A stretch of 64,000 nucleotides of DNA from contig JAIYCW010000072.1 of assembly GCA_027487815.1 (NCBI GenBank), positions 211,214 to 275,213 of the forward strand, read 5' to 3'. Position 1 is the first letter of the stretch. Each line of letters starts with the position of its first letter. Below are positions 54,201-60,956 of this stretch, one piece after another. The notes under the pieces are model-generated. The model saw only the letters and a program-made list of their open reading frames with translations, ran no database searches and was not told the origin of the DNA. A program made the translations under genes and the position numbers. The DNA comes from Burkholderiales bacterium (GTDB taxonomy: Bacteria > Pseudomonadota > Gammaproteobacteria > Burkholderiales > Burkholderiaceae_E).

Positions 54201-54427
54201 ACGCCGCGCAAGGCAATCTCGATGGGTACCGTGACGAAGCGCTCCATTTCTTCCGGAGGCCGCCCTGGTGCTTCGGTCGCAATTTGCACCTGCACGTTTG
54301 TAACATCCGGAAAGGCATCCACTGCCAGCGAGCGCAAGCCAAAAATGCCTGCTGCCGCAAGGACCAGCGAAACCACCACCAGAACCATCCGCTGTTTTAG
54401 CGACCACGCAATAAGCCCACGAATCAT
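51266..54427 (-). CDS. czcA: Heavy-metal RND efflux pump, inner-membrane subunit (CzcA-like)
   Basis: A 1053-residue RND transporter of the heavy-metal efflux class. About twelve membrane helices and two large periplasmic loops are seen; the first helix GLIAWSLKQRMVLVVVSLVL is followed by AVDAFPDVTNVQVQI and TVPIEIALRGVPG. The membrane proton-relay segment with GLMVDGAVVVVEN is conserved as in CzcA, CusA. It exports Co/Zn/Cd, or Ni or Cu/Ag, from cytoplasm or periplasm; the metal is not decided by sequence alone. It is last of czcCBA, 24 nt behind the adaptor gene. Confidence 0.94.
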   Translation of the reverse strand: MIRGLIAWSLKQRMVLVVVSLVLAAAGIFGLRSLAVDAFPDVTNVQVQIATEAPGRPPEEMERFVTVPIEIALRGVPGLVEMRSLNRNGLSLITVVFTDSTDVYFARQVVLERLIEVAQRMPEGITPNLGPVSTGLGEIYQYTLENPKDGTRALTDAELKSRRDVQDWIVRPLLRSVSGVADINSQGGFVKQYQVIANPERLRYYGFTPRDLYSAIARNNANSSGGALPILAEQYLIRGTGLITSLDDIRNIVLREIRGTPVYVKDVAEVKFGSEVRRGAIIKNGTTEAVAGIVQMQRGSNARDVVTRIKAKVAEVNKTGLLPDGLQIVPFYDRSDLVNAALTNVAKVLAEGVILVVIVLFLFLGDVRSSLIVVATLVLTPLMTFMVMGEMNISANLMSLGGLAIAIGLMVDGAVVVVENAYSKLGQARTSAGLRKDHYILEAASDVGKPVLYGVGIIILVFLPLLSLQGMEGKMFAPLALTIAIALTISLILSFTLTPVLCSYMLKGGKEEDTFLLRLIRKPYTSALHWCLANGKKVLLGAVGLMAAAFATIPLLGTAFIPTMQEGSLTPVIVRVPKISLDESIKLESEAMKAIATVPGVKLVMSRLGGGESTSDPGLPHESDPIVTLKPRSEWPEGWKQDDIANAIRDKLKFLPGVEVSISQPIAARVDEMVSGVRSQVAIKIFGDDLNQLRANGDAIARVLSSMQGTTDLRIERVTGQNYLTITIDRNAIARYGINVEDVNDMVETAVRGRPTSLIFEGERRYELHVRYPEGYRNNVEAVSNLLLRSPGGALVALKDVADIRLIDGPPQIAREDGKRRLVIGANVQGRDLGGYVAEAQQRIATEVKLGDGYFLEWGGQFENMERAIKRLSIIIPITIAAIFFLLFMLFDSARQAILIITVLPLAAIGGVFGLLVSGDYLSVPAAVGFINLCGIAVLNGVVLVSQFKQLTNDGHSLQHAIIEGCEHRFRPVMMTATVAMLALIPMLFASGPGSEVTKPLAVVVIGGLITSTSLTLLILPVLYGMFGQSKQERSSYEDQAASGALPKAATGH

Positions 54428-54451
54428 GATGAAGCGACTTTCTTTGAGGGC

Positions 54452-55636
54452 TTACTTGGATAATGCCCGTTGGGCACGAACGTTATTGAGATGGAAGGCG
54501 CCATCCAGAACAATACGGGCTTCATCGGGAAGCGGGCGCGCCAATACGCGCTGCCCTTCGCGCTCGATCCCGGTTTGCACCTGGGTCATGCGATACACAC
54601 CTTCGCCGGTTTCAACAAACACAAAGTCCTTGTCTTCCTCGCGAACCACAGCGCCAATCGGCACGACTTGACGGGGCGCAACGCGTCCTTCAACCAGCAT
54701 GGTCATGAGCATAGAGGGCTTGAGGGTGCGCTCGGGGTTTTGCACCTCGACTCCCACCAGCACAGTGCGTGTTTCCGGATTTACCACATCGGCGATGTAC
54801 TCGACCTTGCCGAGGATCACTTTGTTATCCAGCGCCGGTACTTCGATCTGCACGCGTTGGCCGCGCTTGATGAACTGGGCATCTTGTTCTGGCACCTGAG
54901 CTTGTGCCCAGAGTGTACGCAAATCGGAGACTACAAACAATTGATCGGCCGGGGTCACAACCTGCCCGATCGCTACCTTGCGATCAATAACAATACCCGC
55001 CAGGGTTGAGGTCACGGTGGTGGTGGGCTGAATTTGCCCGGTGGTTTCGAGGGCTTCAATCCGTTTGGTACTTAACCCCAGGGTGCGAAGCTGATCAAAC
55101 GCTGCGCGTTTTTCGGCCAGCGCGACAGTGAGCTCATTTTGACGCCGCTGCAATTCAGCCGAGCCAATCACATCCGCTGAAAGCAGCAGTTGGGCACGCT
55201 CAACCGCGCGGGTGAGGAGCTGCTGCTGGGAGTGCGCTCGCAGGAAGTTAAGCTGGGCTTGAGCCAGTTCCTGGCTGTTGATTTCTGCCAGCACCTGACC
55301 CTGACCCACACTTTGCCCAAACTCCACATTGATATCGGTGATACGCCCGGTGATTGGTGCGCCAACCCGGGAGGTTTTGTATTGGTTCACATTAAACTGG
55401 CCAGCGACCCGAATGGTTTCAGCCACCGAAGTTGTGGAGATTGTTCCGAGCTTCACGCGCTTGGCGAGTTCGGCGTCTACGCGGACCGACATAGGGTCAT
55501 TGGGTGCAGCAGTGTTTTGTGCGGCTGCATTCTCGCTCGAGGCTGCAGGCGCCGGCGTTTCTTTTTTTCCGCATGCACTCAAGCCCAAGGCAATGGTCAA
55601 AGCGAGAGTGGTGGTTTTGAGAAGTGAGGATGTCAT
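54452..55636 (-). CDS. czcB: Periplasmic adaptor (membrane fusion) protein CzcB-like
   Basis: A 394-residue membrane-fusion lipoprotein. The N-terminus MTSSLLKTTTLALTIALGLS followed by AC|G is a lipobox, so Cys about 22 is lipidated. A hairpin of alpha helices with barrel-sandwich segments (GRITDINVEFGQSVGQGQVLAEI and WAQAQVPEQDAQFIKRG) fits CzcB. The ATG at 55636 is used; it follows the czcC stop by 1 nt. Joins CzcA to CzcC. Confidence 0.92.
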   Translation of the reverse strand: MTSSLLKTTTLALTIALGLSACGKKETPAPAASSENAAAQNTAAPNDPMSVRVDAELAKRVKLGTISTTSVAETIRVAGQFNVNQYKTSRVGAPITGRITDINVEFGQSVGQGQVLAEINSQELAQAQLNFLRAHSQQQLLTRAVERAQLLLSADVIGSAELQRRQNELTVALAEKRAAFDQLRTLGLSTKRIEALETTGQIQPTTTVTSTLAGIVIDRKVAIGQVVTPADQLFVVSDLRTLWAQAQVPEQDAQFIKRGQRVQIEVPALDNKVILGKVEYIADVVNPETRTVLVGVEVQNPERTLKPSMLMTMLVEGRVAPRQVVPIGAVVREEDKDFVFVETGEGVYRMTQVQTGIEREGQRVLARPLPDEARIVLDGAFHLNNVRAQRALSK

Positions 55637-55637
55637 G

Positions 55638-56930
55638 TTATCGGCCTGCCAAGCGGTCAAGTTCATTACGGGCGAGCAGCAAGGCAAAACGTGCCTCGAT
55701 CAGCTCATTGCGCACCAGACGGAACTGGCGTTGCGCATCCAGGTATTCAAGAATGCCGCGCTCACCAAAGCGGTAAGCGGCTTCAGCAATATCCACAGCT
55801 GTGCGAGCCCGGTCGATGATTCCGGACTCCAGTGACGAAACTTGCCCGGCCGCCGACAGGTACGAAGACCATGCCGCCTGCAGCGCGGTTTGAAGTTCGA
55901 ATTGACGCTGCTCGAGTGCAAACTGATTTCGCACCACCTGCGCGCGGGCCTCGGCGATCGGGCCTTCGCGCTTATTCCACAAAGGCACCACAACCCCTGC
56001 GCCGACTCGTGAAATCGTGACACTTGGATCGCGTTCTACACTGGCCGAAACGGTGACTTGTGGCAGCACCGAGTTTTGCTCGACGCTGACTTGCCGTTTC
56101 GCGCGCTCCAACTCTGCTGCGGCCAATGCGACCTGCGGGTTTGCTGTGCCGACTACTCCGCGCAAGGCAAAGTAATCCGCTTCTGTAAGACGCGCCGGCG
56201 CGGGCTCGCTACGGATTTCGAAGTTGTCTTCCAGGCTCACGCTGACTACTTGTTTGAGCAGGGCCATGACCTGACGCATCTGGAGTTCGGCTGACTCAAG
56301 GTTCTTGCGGGCAATGGCCGATTCGCTTTCTGCCCGGATCAAATCGAAACGGGGCGCTTCACCGGTTCGCACCCGCACTTGTACCCGGATGCGAATTTGT
56401 TCGGTAAGCAGCACATCATCCCGAAAGGCCTGAACCTGCTCGCGCAACCGGAGCACTGCGGCATACCGATCGCGCACCTCGGCGACCACTTCACTTTCAG
56501 TCAGCCGGGTTTGCACCTGAGCCGTGTCGATGCGAGCGTTGGCGGCTTGCACCCGAGCTTCACGCAAACGCGGATTCTCAATCGGCTGGATGATGCCTAC
56601 CAACGGTGAAAAACCTCCTGACACCCCGGCCTGCCGGGCACGCAAGCGGCCTGGGCCAACCTCGATCTCAGGATTCGGATAGGCGCGCGCAGTGGTTACA
56701 CCAGCCTTGGCGATATCCTCCTCGCTGCGTGTCACCGCAATAAGCGGGCTCTCAAGGCGAGCGCGAGCTATCAGGTCTGCCAGGCTGTAGCTGGGCGCGG
56801 CACTTGCTGCACCCGTGGGTGTTGGCGATGCCGATTGCGGTGGGACGAGGCTGCCAGGCTGCGCCATCGCAAAACCTGCAAGCAACACCATACCGGCCGC
56901 GCCACCGCGGATAAAAAGTAAACGACTCAT
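55638..56930 (-). CDS. czcC: Outer-membrane efflux protein CzcC-like (TolC family)
   Basis: A 430-residue outer-membrane channel. A Sec signal peptide (MVLLAGFAMAQ) ends about residue 24. The rest is the repeated helical TolC pattern with long coiled coils (e.g. EEDIAKAGVTTARAYPNPEIEVG). It opens the czcCBA operon. No Shine-Dalgarno sequence precedes the ATG; instead the mRNA carries CUUCUCCUCC, the anti-type sequence. A hairpin between it and terC may separate their expression. Confidence 0.9.
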   Translation of the reverse strand: MSRLLFIRGGAAGMVLLAGFAMAQPGSLVPPQSASPTPTGAASAAPSYSLADLIARARLESPLIAVTRSEEDIAKAGVTTARAYPNPEIEVGPGRLRARQAGVSGGFSPLVGIIQPIENPRLREARVQAANARIDTAQVQTRLTESEVVAEVRDRYAAVLRLREQVQAFRDDVLLTEQIRIRVQVRVRTGEAPRFDLIRAESESAIARKNLESAELQMRQVMALLKQVVSVSLEDNFEIRSEPAPARLTEADYFALRGVVGTANPQVALAAAELERAKRQVSVEQNSVLPQVTVSASVERDPSVTISRVGAGVVVPLWNKREGPIAEARAQVVRNQFALEQRQFELQTALQAAWSSYLSAAGQVSSLESGIIDRARTAVDIAEAAYRFGERGILEYLDAQRQFRLVRNELIEARFALLLARNELDRLAGR

Positions 56931-56955
56931 AGTATTTTTTGGAGGAGAAGAACAG

Positions 56956-56985
56956 CCCGGACGCCAGCGCGAGTTGGCATCCGGG
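56956..56985 (-). terminator. Hairpin between terC-family gene and czcC
   Basis: On the minus strand CCCGGATGCCA and TGGCGTCCGGG form an 11-bp stem (one G-T pair) with loop ACTCGCGC, followed by CTGTTCTTCTCC. The downstream T content is weak, so it may be a poor terminator or an attenuator for czcC. Confidence 0.5.
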
Positions 56986-56996
56986 AGGGCGGTGGG

Positions 56997-57689
56997 TTAA
57001 GCCACCTGATTACGTTTGAATTGTCGCCATCCAATGTAAAACATAACAGCAGCAGCCAGAATCTTTGCAAGCCAGTCAAAACTTACGTTGGCAAACACCA
57101 TGCCATCAAACACATGGGCGTCAAACAGTGGATCCTTCACGATCATGCCTGCACCAGTAAGCGCCAGCACTGCGGCACCAATTGGAATCAGCAAGGGCCA
57201 GCGCACTACGGCTTTTGCTACAAAGCTACTGCCCCAGACCACCATCGGAATGGTAATGATCAGGCCGATGATGACCAGATCCATCCGGCCCTGCGCTGCA
57301 CCACCAATACCAAGCACATTGTCGATACCCATCAAGGCATCGGCAATCACGATGGTTTTCATCGCGCCCCAAAATGTTTCAGCCGGTTTGCCGTGGCTGT
57401 CTTCACTGTTGCCTTTGGGAACAGCAAGTCGGTAGGCAATGGGCAGAAGTAAAAGGCCGCCAAGGATAAGCAGACCAGGAATTTTGAGCAGCCACACTAC
57501 GACAAGCGCCATCGCGCCCCGCACGAGGATCGCACCTCCGGCGCCCCACATGATGGCGCGCTTGCGCAAATGCTCGGGCAGTTTGCTGGCCGCCATTCCA
57601 ATGACCAAAGCGTTGTCGCCGGCCAGTACCAGGTCAATCAGGATGATCGCGCCAAGCGCCGACCACCAACCTACACTCATAAATTCCAT
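56997..57689 (-). CDS. TerC/YjbE family integral membrane protein (likely Mn2+ exporter)
   Basis: A 230-residue membrane protein with about seven helices. The family motif LIDLVLAGDNALVIGMA and the second acidic IADALMGIDNVLGIGG carry the Asp residues of the metal path. TerC relatives (Alx, YceF, MeeF) export manganese. A yybP-ykoY riboswitch in its leader makes manganese control near certain. It is followed by czcC after 66 nt. Start ATG 57689 is family-typical (MEFMSVGWWSALGA). Confidence 0.92.
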   Translation of the reverse strand: MEFMSVGWWSALGAIILIDLVLAGDNALVIGMAASKLPEHLRKRAIMWGAGGAILVRGAMALVVVWLLKIPGLLILGGLLLLPIAYRLAVPKGNSEDSHGKPAETFWGAMKTIVIADALMGIDNVLGIGGAAQGRMDLVIIGLIITIPMVVWGSSFVAKAVVRWPLLIPIGAAVLALTGAGMIVKDPLFDAHVFDGMVFANVSFDWLAKILAAAVMFYIGWRQFKRNQVA

Positions 57690-57748
57690 GGATCACATAC
57701 CCTTGTTAAGAACACACAAACACGGTACGCATGAGATCTGGGGGCGAG

Positions 57749-57766
57749 CCGTGTTAAGAAACACGG
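57749..57766 (-). promoter_or_regulatory. Stem-loop at 3' border of the riboswitch (expression platform candidate)
   Basis: CCGTGTT-tctt-AACACGG is a perfect 7-bp hairpin. Its first arm shares GACCG with the 3' edge of the aptamer, so folding of the two may compete. No T-run follows, so it would act on translation, mRNA stability or Rho access rather than as an intrinsic terminator. Confidence 0.45.
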
Positions 57767-57861
57767 TCTTGTTCACAGGCACTGCCTGCTGTTTCGCCGG
57801 AGCTGAAAGCCCGGATTGACGACGAAACACTCAGTAAAATTTACTGAGGGAACTACTCCCC
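57765..57861 (-). ncRNA. yybP-ykoY manganese riboswitch
   Basis: In the leader of the TerC-family gene the minus strand begins with GGGGAGTAG (57861-57853), followed by two stems (CTCAGTAAATTTTACTGAG), a TTTCGTCGTCAATCCGG segment with the CGTCAA loop, and GAACAAGACCG at the 3' edge. These are the recognised conserved blocks of yybP-ykoY, about 97 nt long. It binds Mn2+ and turns on exporters of the TerC, MntP or P-type ATPase kinds. Transcription start was not found. Confidence 0.82.
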
Positions 57862-57976
57862 GATGCGCGAACTATAAATAGTGTCCTGCACCTGGGCAAG
57901 CATGGCCCCAGTAAACCTACGGGAATGAACGCCTGACGGTGGCTGGTTCGCCACAGGCGGCATATTGCCCGGAGGA

Positions 57977-58288
57977 TCAGCGATCCAAATGGCTCGATCG
58001 ATCCTTGAATAGCGCAGCCTTGATCAAAAAGCTTGCACTCACCGGCGCTGTCACCAATAAAAACAGGGTGATCAAAAGCTCGTGTATTGCCAACCGTTCG
58101 CTGGCCATCGAGTGATACAGCATCGACCCAATCAAAGCGCAGCCCACGCCGAGGGTGCTGGCCTTGGTCGGGCCATGCAGCCGCCGGTAAAAATCGCCGA
58201 GCCGAATCAGGCCCAAGGATCCGATCAGTGCAAAACACGCCCCGATAACAATCAAAGCGCCGATAGCCCATTGGACAACTTCAAACAT
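57977..58288 (-). CDS. mrpG: Mrp antiporter subunit G
   Basis: A 103-residue protein of the MnhG/PhaG family with three hydrophobic helices (AIGALIVIGACFALIGSLGLI). The motif LGDFYRRLHGPTKASTLGVG is diagnostic. It is the last gene of the six-gene Mrp operon, 10 nt after mrpF. A longer reading in another frame over 57831-58271 was rejected. Needed for a functional Na+/H+ or K+/H+ antiporter. Confidence 0.92.
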   Translation of the reverse strand: MFEVVQWAIGALIVIGACFALIGSLGLIRLGDFYRRLHGPTKASTLGVGCALIGSMLYHSMASERLAIHELLITLFLLVTAPVSASFLIKAALFKDRSSHLDR

Positions 58289-58298
58289 GCATCGCTCC

Positions 58299-58577
58299 TT
58301 AGGGGATCAGGCGTTCGCGGGTGAGAAAGCGCCCGAGCGCCAGGGTGCCGACAAAGCCAAGCACCGCGATGACCAACGCAGCTTCAAAAAATAGCCCGGT
58401 GTTCCAGCGCATACCCAGCAACACCAGCATGGCCAGGGCATTGACATACAACGTATCAAGCGCAAGCACCCGATCCAGCACCTGGGGGCCAACCAACAGG
58501 CGCCAACTTGCCAGCACCAGCGACACACTAAAAATCACCAGTGCAATATCAATGCACCATACAAGTACTGGGCTCAT
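58299..58577 (-). CDS. mrpF: Mrp antiporter subunit F
   Basis: A 92-residue MnhF/PhaF protein with three helices; CIDIALVIFSVSLVLASWRLLVGPQVLDRVLALDTL is the recognised stretch (abridged), followed by LALGRFLTRERLIP. It overlaps mrpE by 4 nt. Bundle subunit of the Mrp complex. Confidence 0.92.
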   Translation of the reverse strand: MSPVLVWCIDIALVIFSVSLVLASWRLLVGPQVLDRVLALDTLYVNALAMLVLLGMRWNTGLFFEAALVIAVLGFVGTLALGRFLTRERLIP

Positions 58578-59059
58578 TGAAAAATCTCCAGCAGCGGCGC
58601 TTCATAGCGCGCCTTGATATCGGCTACCAAGCCTTGTGGATCGGGCATGTGCAGCGCGTGCACCAAGAGTTCAGTCTGGTCATGATTTAGCGTGGCCGAG
58701 AGCGTGCCCGGGGTCATGGTGATGATGCCCGCAAGCGTGGCGATGGCATACGGATCGCGCAGCTGCAATGGCACCCAGACAAAATCAGGCTGGATCGCAT
58801 CCTGGGGGCCAAGCACTCGTTTGGCCACATCGATATTCGACATCACGATATCGCGCAACACCACGACCATGAGCCGCAAGATGGTGCCCGGGCGCTTGAG
58901 ACGTGGCATGGTGCCAAGCGCTTTGGTGCTCCAGGCGAGCGCGATCCAGGCAACTCCCGCGCCGAGCAACCAATGGGCCAGCTCATAGGAGCGATTGAGC
59001 ATCAACCAGCTGGCTACAAGCGCGAGAAACAGCAGGGGATGACGTAGTCGAGCGGCCAT
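58574..59059 (-). CDS. mrpE: Mrp antiporter subunit E
   Basis: A 161-residue MnhE/PhaE protein. The N-terminal membrane region (HPLLFLALVASWLMLNRSY) leads to the soluble C-terminal ITMTPGTLSATLNHDQTELLVHALH, the PF01899 signature. ATG 59059 (MAARLRHP) overlaps the mrpD stop by 1 nt; the longer reading (58574-59329) lies inside mrpD and is rejected. Confidence 0.9.
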   Translation of the reverse strand: MAARLRHPLLFLALVASWLMLNRSYELAHWLLGAGVAWIALAWSTKALGTMPRLKRPGTILRLMVVVLRDIVMSNIDVAKRVLGPQDAIQPDFVWVPLQLRDPYAIATLAGIITMTPGTLSATLNHDQTELLVHALHMPDPQGLVADIKARYEAPLLEIFQ

Positions 59060-60603
59060 TACTGTTCCTCTCCAGCGACAATGGGTGGTTGCGCTAGCAC
59101 CGCAGCTGCGTCTTGCGCCCAAGCAAAAACACTGCCTGCCTGAATAGTGATGAGCGCGAGCAAGGCTAGCCCCAGGCAAACCGCGGGCATGCCCTGGAGC
59201 GATGTGGCACCGAAGCTCGCGCGTTGGACCACACCCGCGCCCATGGGCTTCCAGAACATCACGCTGCCCAGCCTGGCGAAGCAAATCATCCCGATCAGAC
59301 CGTAACTGATCAGCAGGCCGGCATACCAATAGCCTGCACTGCCCCCAACATCAATCGCGCTTTGCAACAGCGCGAGCTTGGCTATGAACCCGGGCGAAGG
59401 CGGCACCGAGCAGATAAAAATGGCGGCCAGGAAAAACCCAGCGCCCACCCTCAAATCAGGAGCATGTTCCCGCACCAGCGGCACGAGCAGAAACATTACG
59501 CTTGCGGCGAGTGTGCTTTGCACCATGTAGAAGACTGCTGCGCCATGCATGGCTTGCGATCCCAGGCCATATGCGGCCAGCACGCTGCTGGATGAGCCAA
59601 GGATACAAAACCCCACCATCACACCGAGATCTTTGGAGGCCAGCAACCCGAGTTGGGCAAAGACCAGCCCGGCCAGCCCCATACCGAGCAACCAATGATC
59701 CAGCAGCATGAAGCTCGATCCGCTCCAGGGGCCGGTAATGATGGTGTCAAGCCGCAACACACTGACCAGACCCACTTTGGTGAGTAGCGCAAACACTGCG
59801 GCGCACGCTGGTGCGGCCGCTGCATAGGTGCCGGGCAGCCAGAAATTCAGAGGCAGCGCAGCCGCCTTCATCACAAACACCAGCATCAGCACCAATAAGG
59901 CGGCATGGGCCAAGCGCTCATCATGAATTGGAAGTGCGCCCAAGCGCAGGCCGATATCGGCCATGTTCAGCGTGCCGGTCACGCCGTAGATCAGGCTCGC
60001 GCCGATCAAAAACAACGCCGATCCGGTCAGGTTCAGGGTGATGTAGTGAATGCCATGGGTGAGCCGCGCGCGCCCACCGCCATGCAAGAGCAGGCCATAG
60101 GAAGCAATCAGCAAAACCTCGAAAAACACGAACAAGTTAAACACGTCGGCGGTGAGGAATGCGCCATGAATGCCCATCAGTTGAAACTGGATGAGCGCGG
60201 CGAAATAGGGGCCCTGGCTGGTTACGCTGCGGCTTGATAGCATCGCCAATACACCGACCACACTGCTCAGGCTCACCATGATGAGCGCCAGGGGATCCAT
60301 CGCAAGCACAATCGAAAACGGTGCAGGCCAGGCCCCCAGCAGGGTTGGTGCAAATGCCCAGGCGCGCTCATGGCCTTGAGCCGCGGTGAGGTGCCCCGTT
60401 CCGCCAAAACCCTTGGACATCAGCCAGCCGCAGATTCCCGCGAGAAGCACACAAAACGCTAGCCCAAGGAGTTGCTGCACACGCAGGCTCAGCCAGCGAT
60501 GCAGACCGATCAGGATCGCGCCACCCGCCAGCGGGATCACAATGGGCAGCACCGGCGCATGATGGCCGAGAAAGATGCTCAGTTGGGAAAGACTCTGACT
60601 CAT
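59059..60603 (-). CDS. mrpD: Mrp antiporter subunit D (NuoN-like)
   Basis: A 514-residue proton-channel subunit with about 14 helices and homology to NADH dehydrogenase subunits. FFEVLLIASYGLLLHGGG, KAAALPLNFWLPGTYAAAAPACAAVFALLTKVG and PPSPGFIAKLALLQS show the conserved Lys/Glu residues of the proton path (residues abridged). It overlaps mrpC by 4 nt and mrpE by 1 nt. Together with MrpA forms the antiport core. Confidence 0.92.
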   Translation of the reverse strand: MSQSLSQLSIFLGHHAPVLPIVIPLAGGAILIGLHRWLSLRVQQLLGLAFCVLLAGICGWLMSKGFGGTGHLTAAQGHERAWAFAPTLLGAWPAPFSIVLAMDPLALIMVSLSSVVGVLAMLSSRSVTSQGPYFAALIQFQLMGIHGAFLTADVFNLFVFFEVLLIASYGLLLHGGGRARLTHGIHYITLNLTGSALFLIGASLIYGVTGTLNMADIGLRLGALPIHDERLAHAALLVLMLVFVMKAAALPLNFWLPGTYAAAAPACAAVFALLTKVGLVSVLRLDTIITGPWSGSSFMLLDHWLLGMGLAGLVFAQLGLLASKDLGVMVGFCILGSSSSVLAAYGLGSQAMHGAAVFYMVQSTLAASVMFLLVPLVREHAPDLRVGAGFFLAAIFICSVPPSPGFIAKLALLQSAIDVGGSAGYWYAGLLISYGLIGMICFARLGSVMFWKPMGAGVVQRASFGATSLQGMPAVCLGLALLALITIQAGSVFAWAQDAAAVLAQPPIVAGEEQ

Positions 60604-60956
60604 AGGCGGGCGGGTCCGTCATCCACCGAGTCGGCCGCTGCATCTGAGCCCTTGGCGCGATAAGCCGCCACCGATACCGCGATCAGCAGCGCCGTCATGC
60701 CAAAGCCGATCACGATTGCCGTCAGCACCAGCGCCTGAGGCAACGGGTCGGCATAGCGCGTGAGGGTATGGGGGCCCATTTTATCCACAATCGGCGCGGC
60801 GTTTACTGCGAGGCGGCCCATTACAAAGATGAATACGTTCACCGCATAAGACAGCAGTGTGAGCCCGAGCACCACATCGAAAGTGCGGGCGCGCAGCAGC
60901 AGCCAAATGCCTGAGGAAGTCAGGATGCCGAGTGCGACAGCCACGAGAAGTTCCAC
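60600..60956 (-). CDS. mrpC: Mrp antiporter subunit C (NuoK-like)
   Basis: A 118-residue subunit with three helices. It begins at a GTG (60956) with GAGGAAAG upstream and overlaps the stop of mrpAB by 1 nt; the longer reading to 61073 is inside mrpAB. DVVLGLTLLSYAVNVFIF and DPLPQALVLTAIVIGFGMTA are the MnhC/NuoK-like blocks. Confidence 0.9.
   Translation of the reverse strand: MELLVAVALGILTSSGIWLLLRARTFDVVLGLTLLSYAVNVFIFVMGRLAVNAAPIVDKMGPHTLTRYADPLPQALVLTAIVIGFGMTALLIAVSVAAYRAKGSDAAADSVDDGPARL

Noticed and set aside
57749..57766. Intrinsic terminator at the riboswitch border
   Set aside because: The hairpin is perfect but no T-run follows on the minus strand.
57831..58271. 146-codon minus frame overlapping mrpG
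   Set aside because: Runs through the riboswitch start and has no family similarity; mrpG in another frame is clear.
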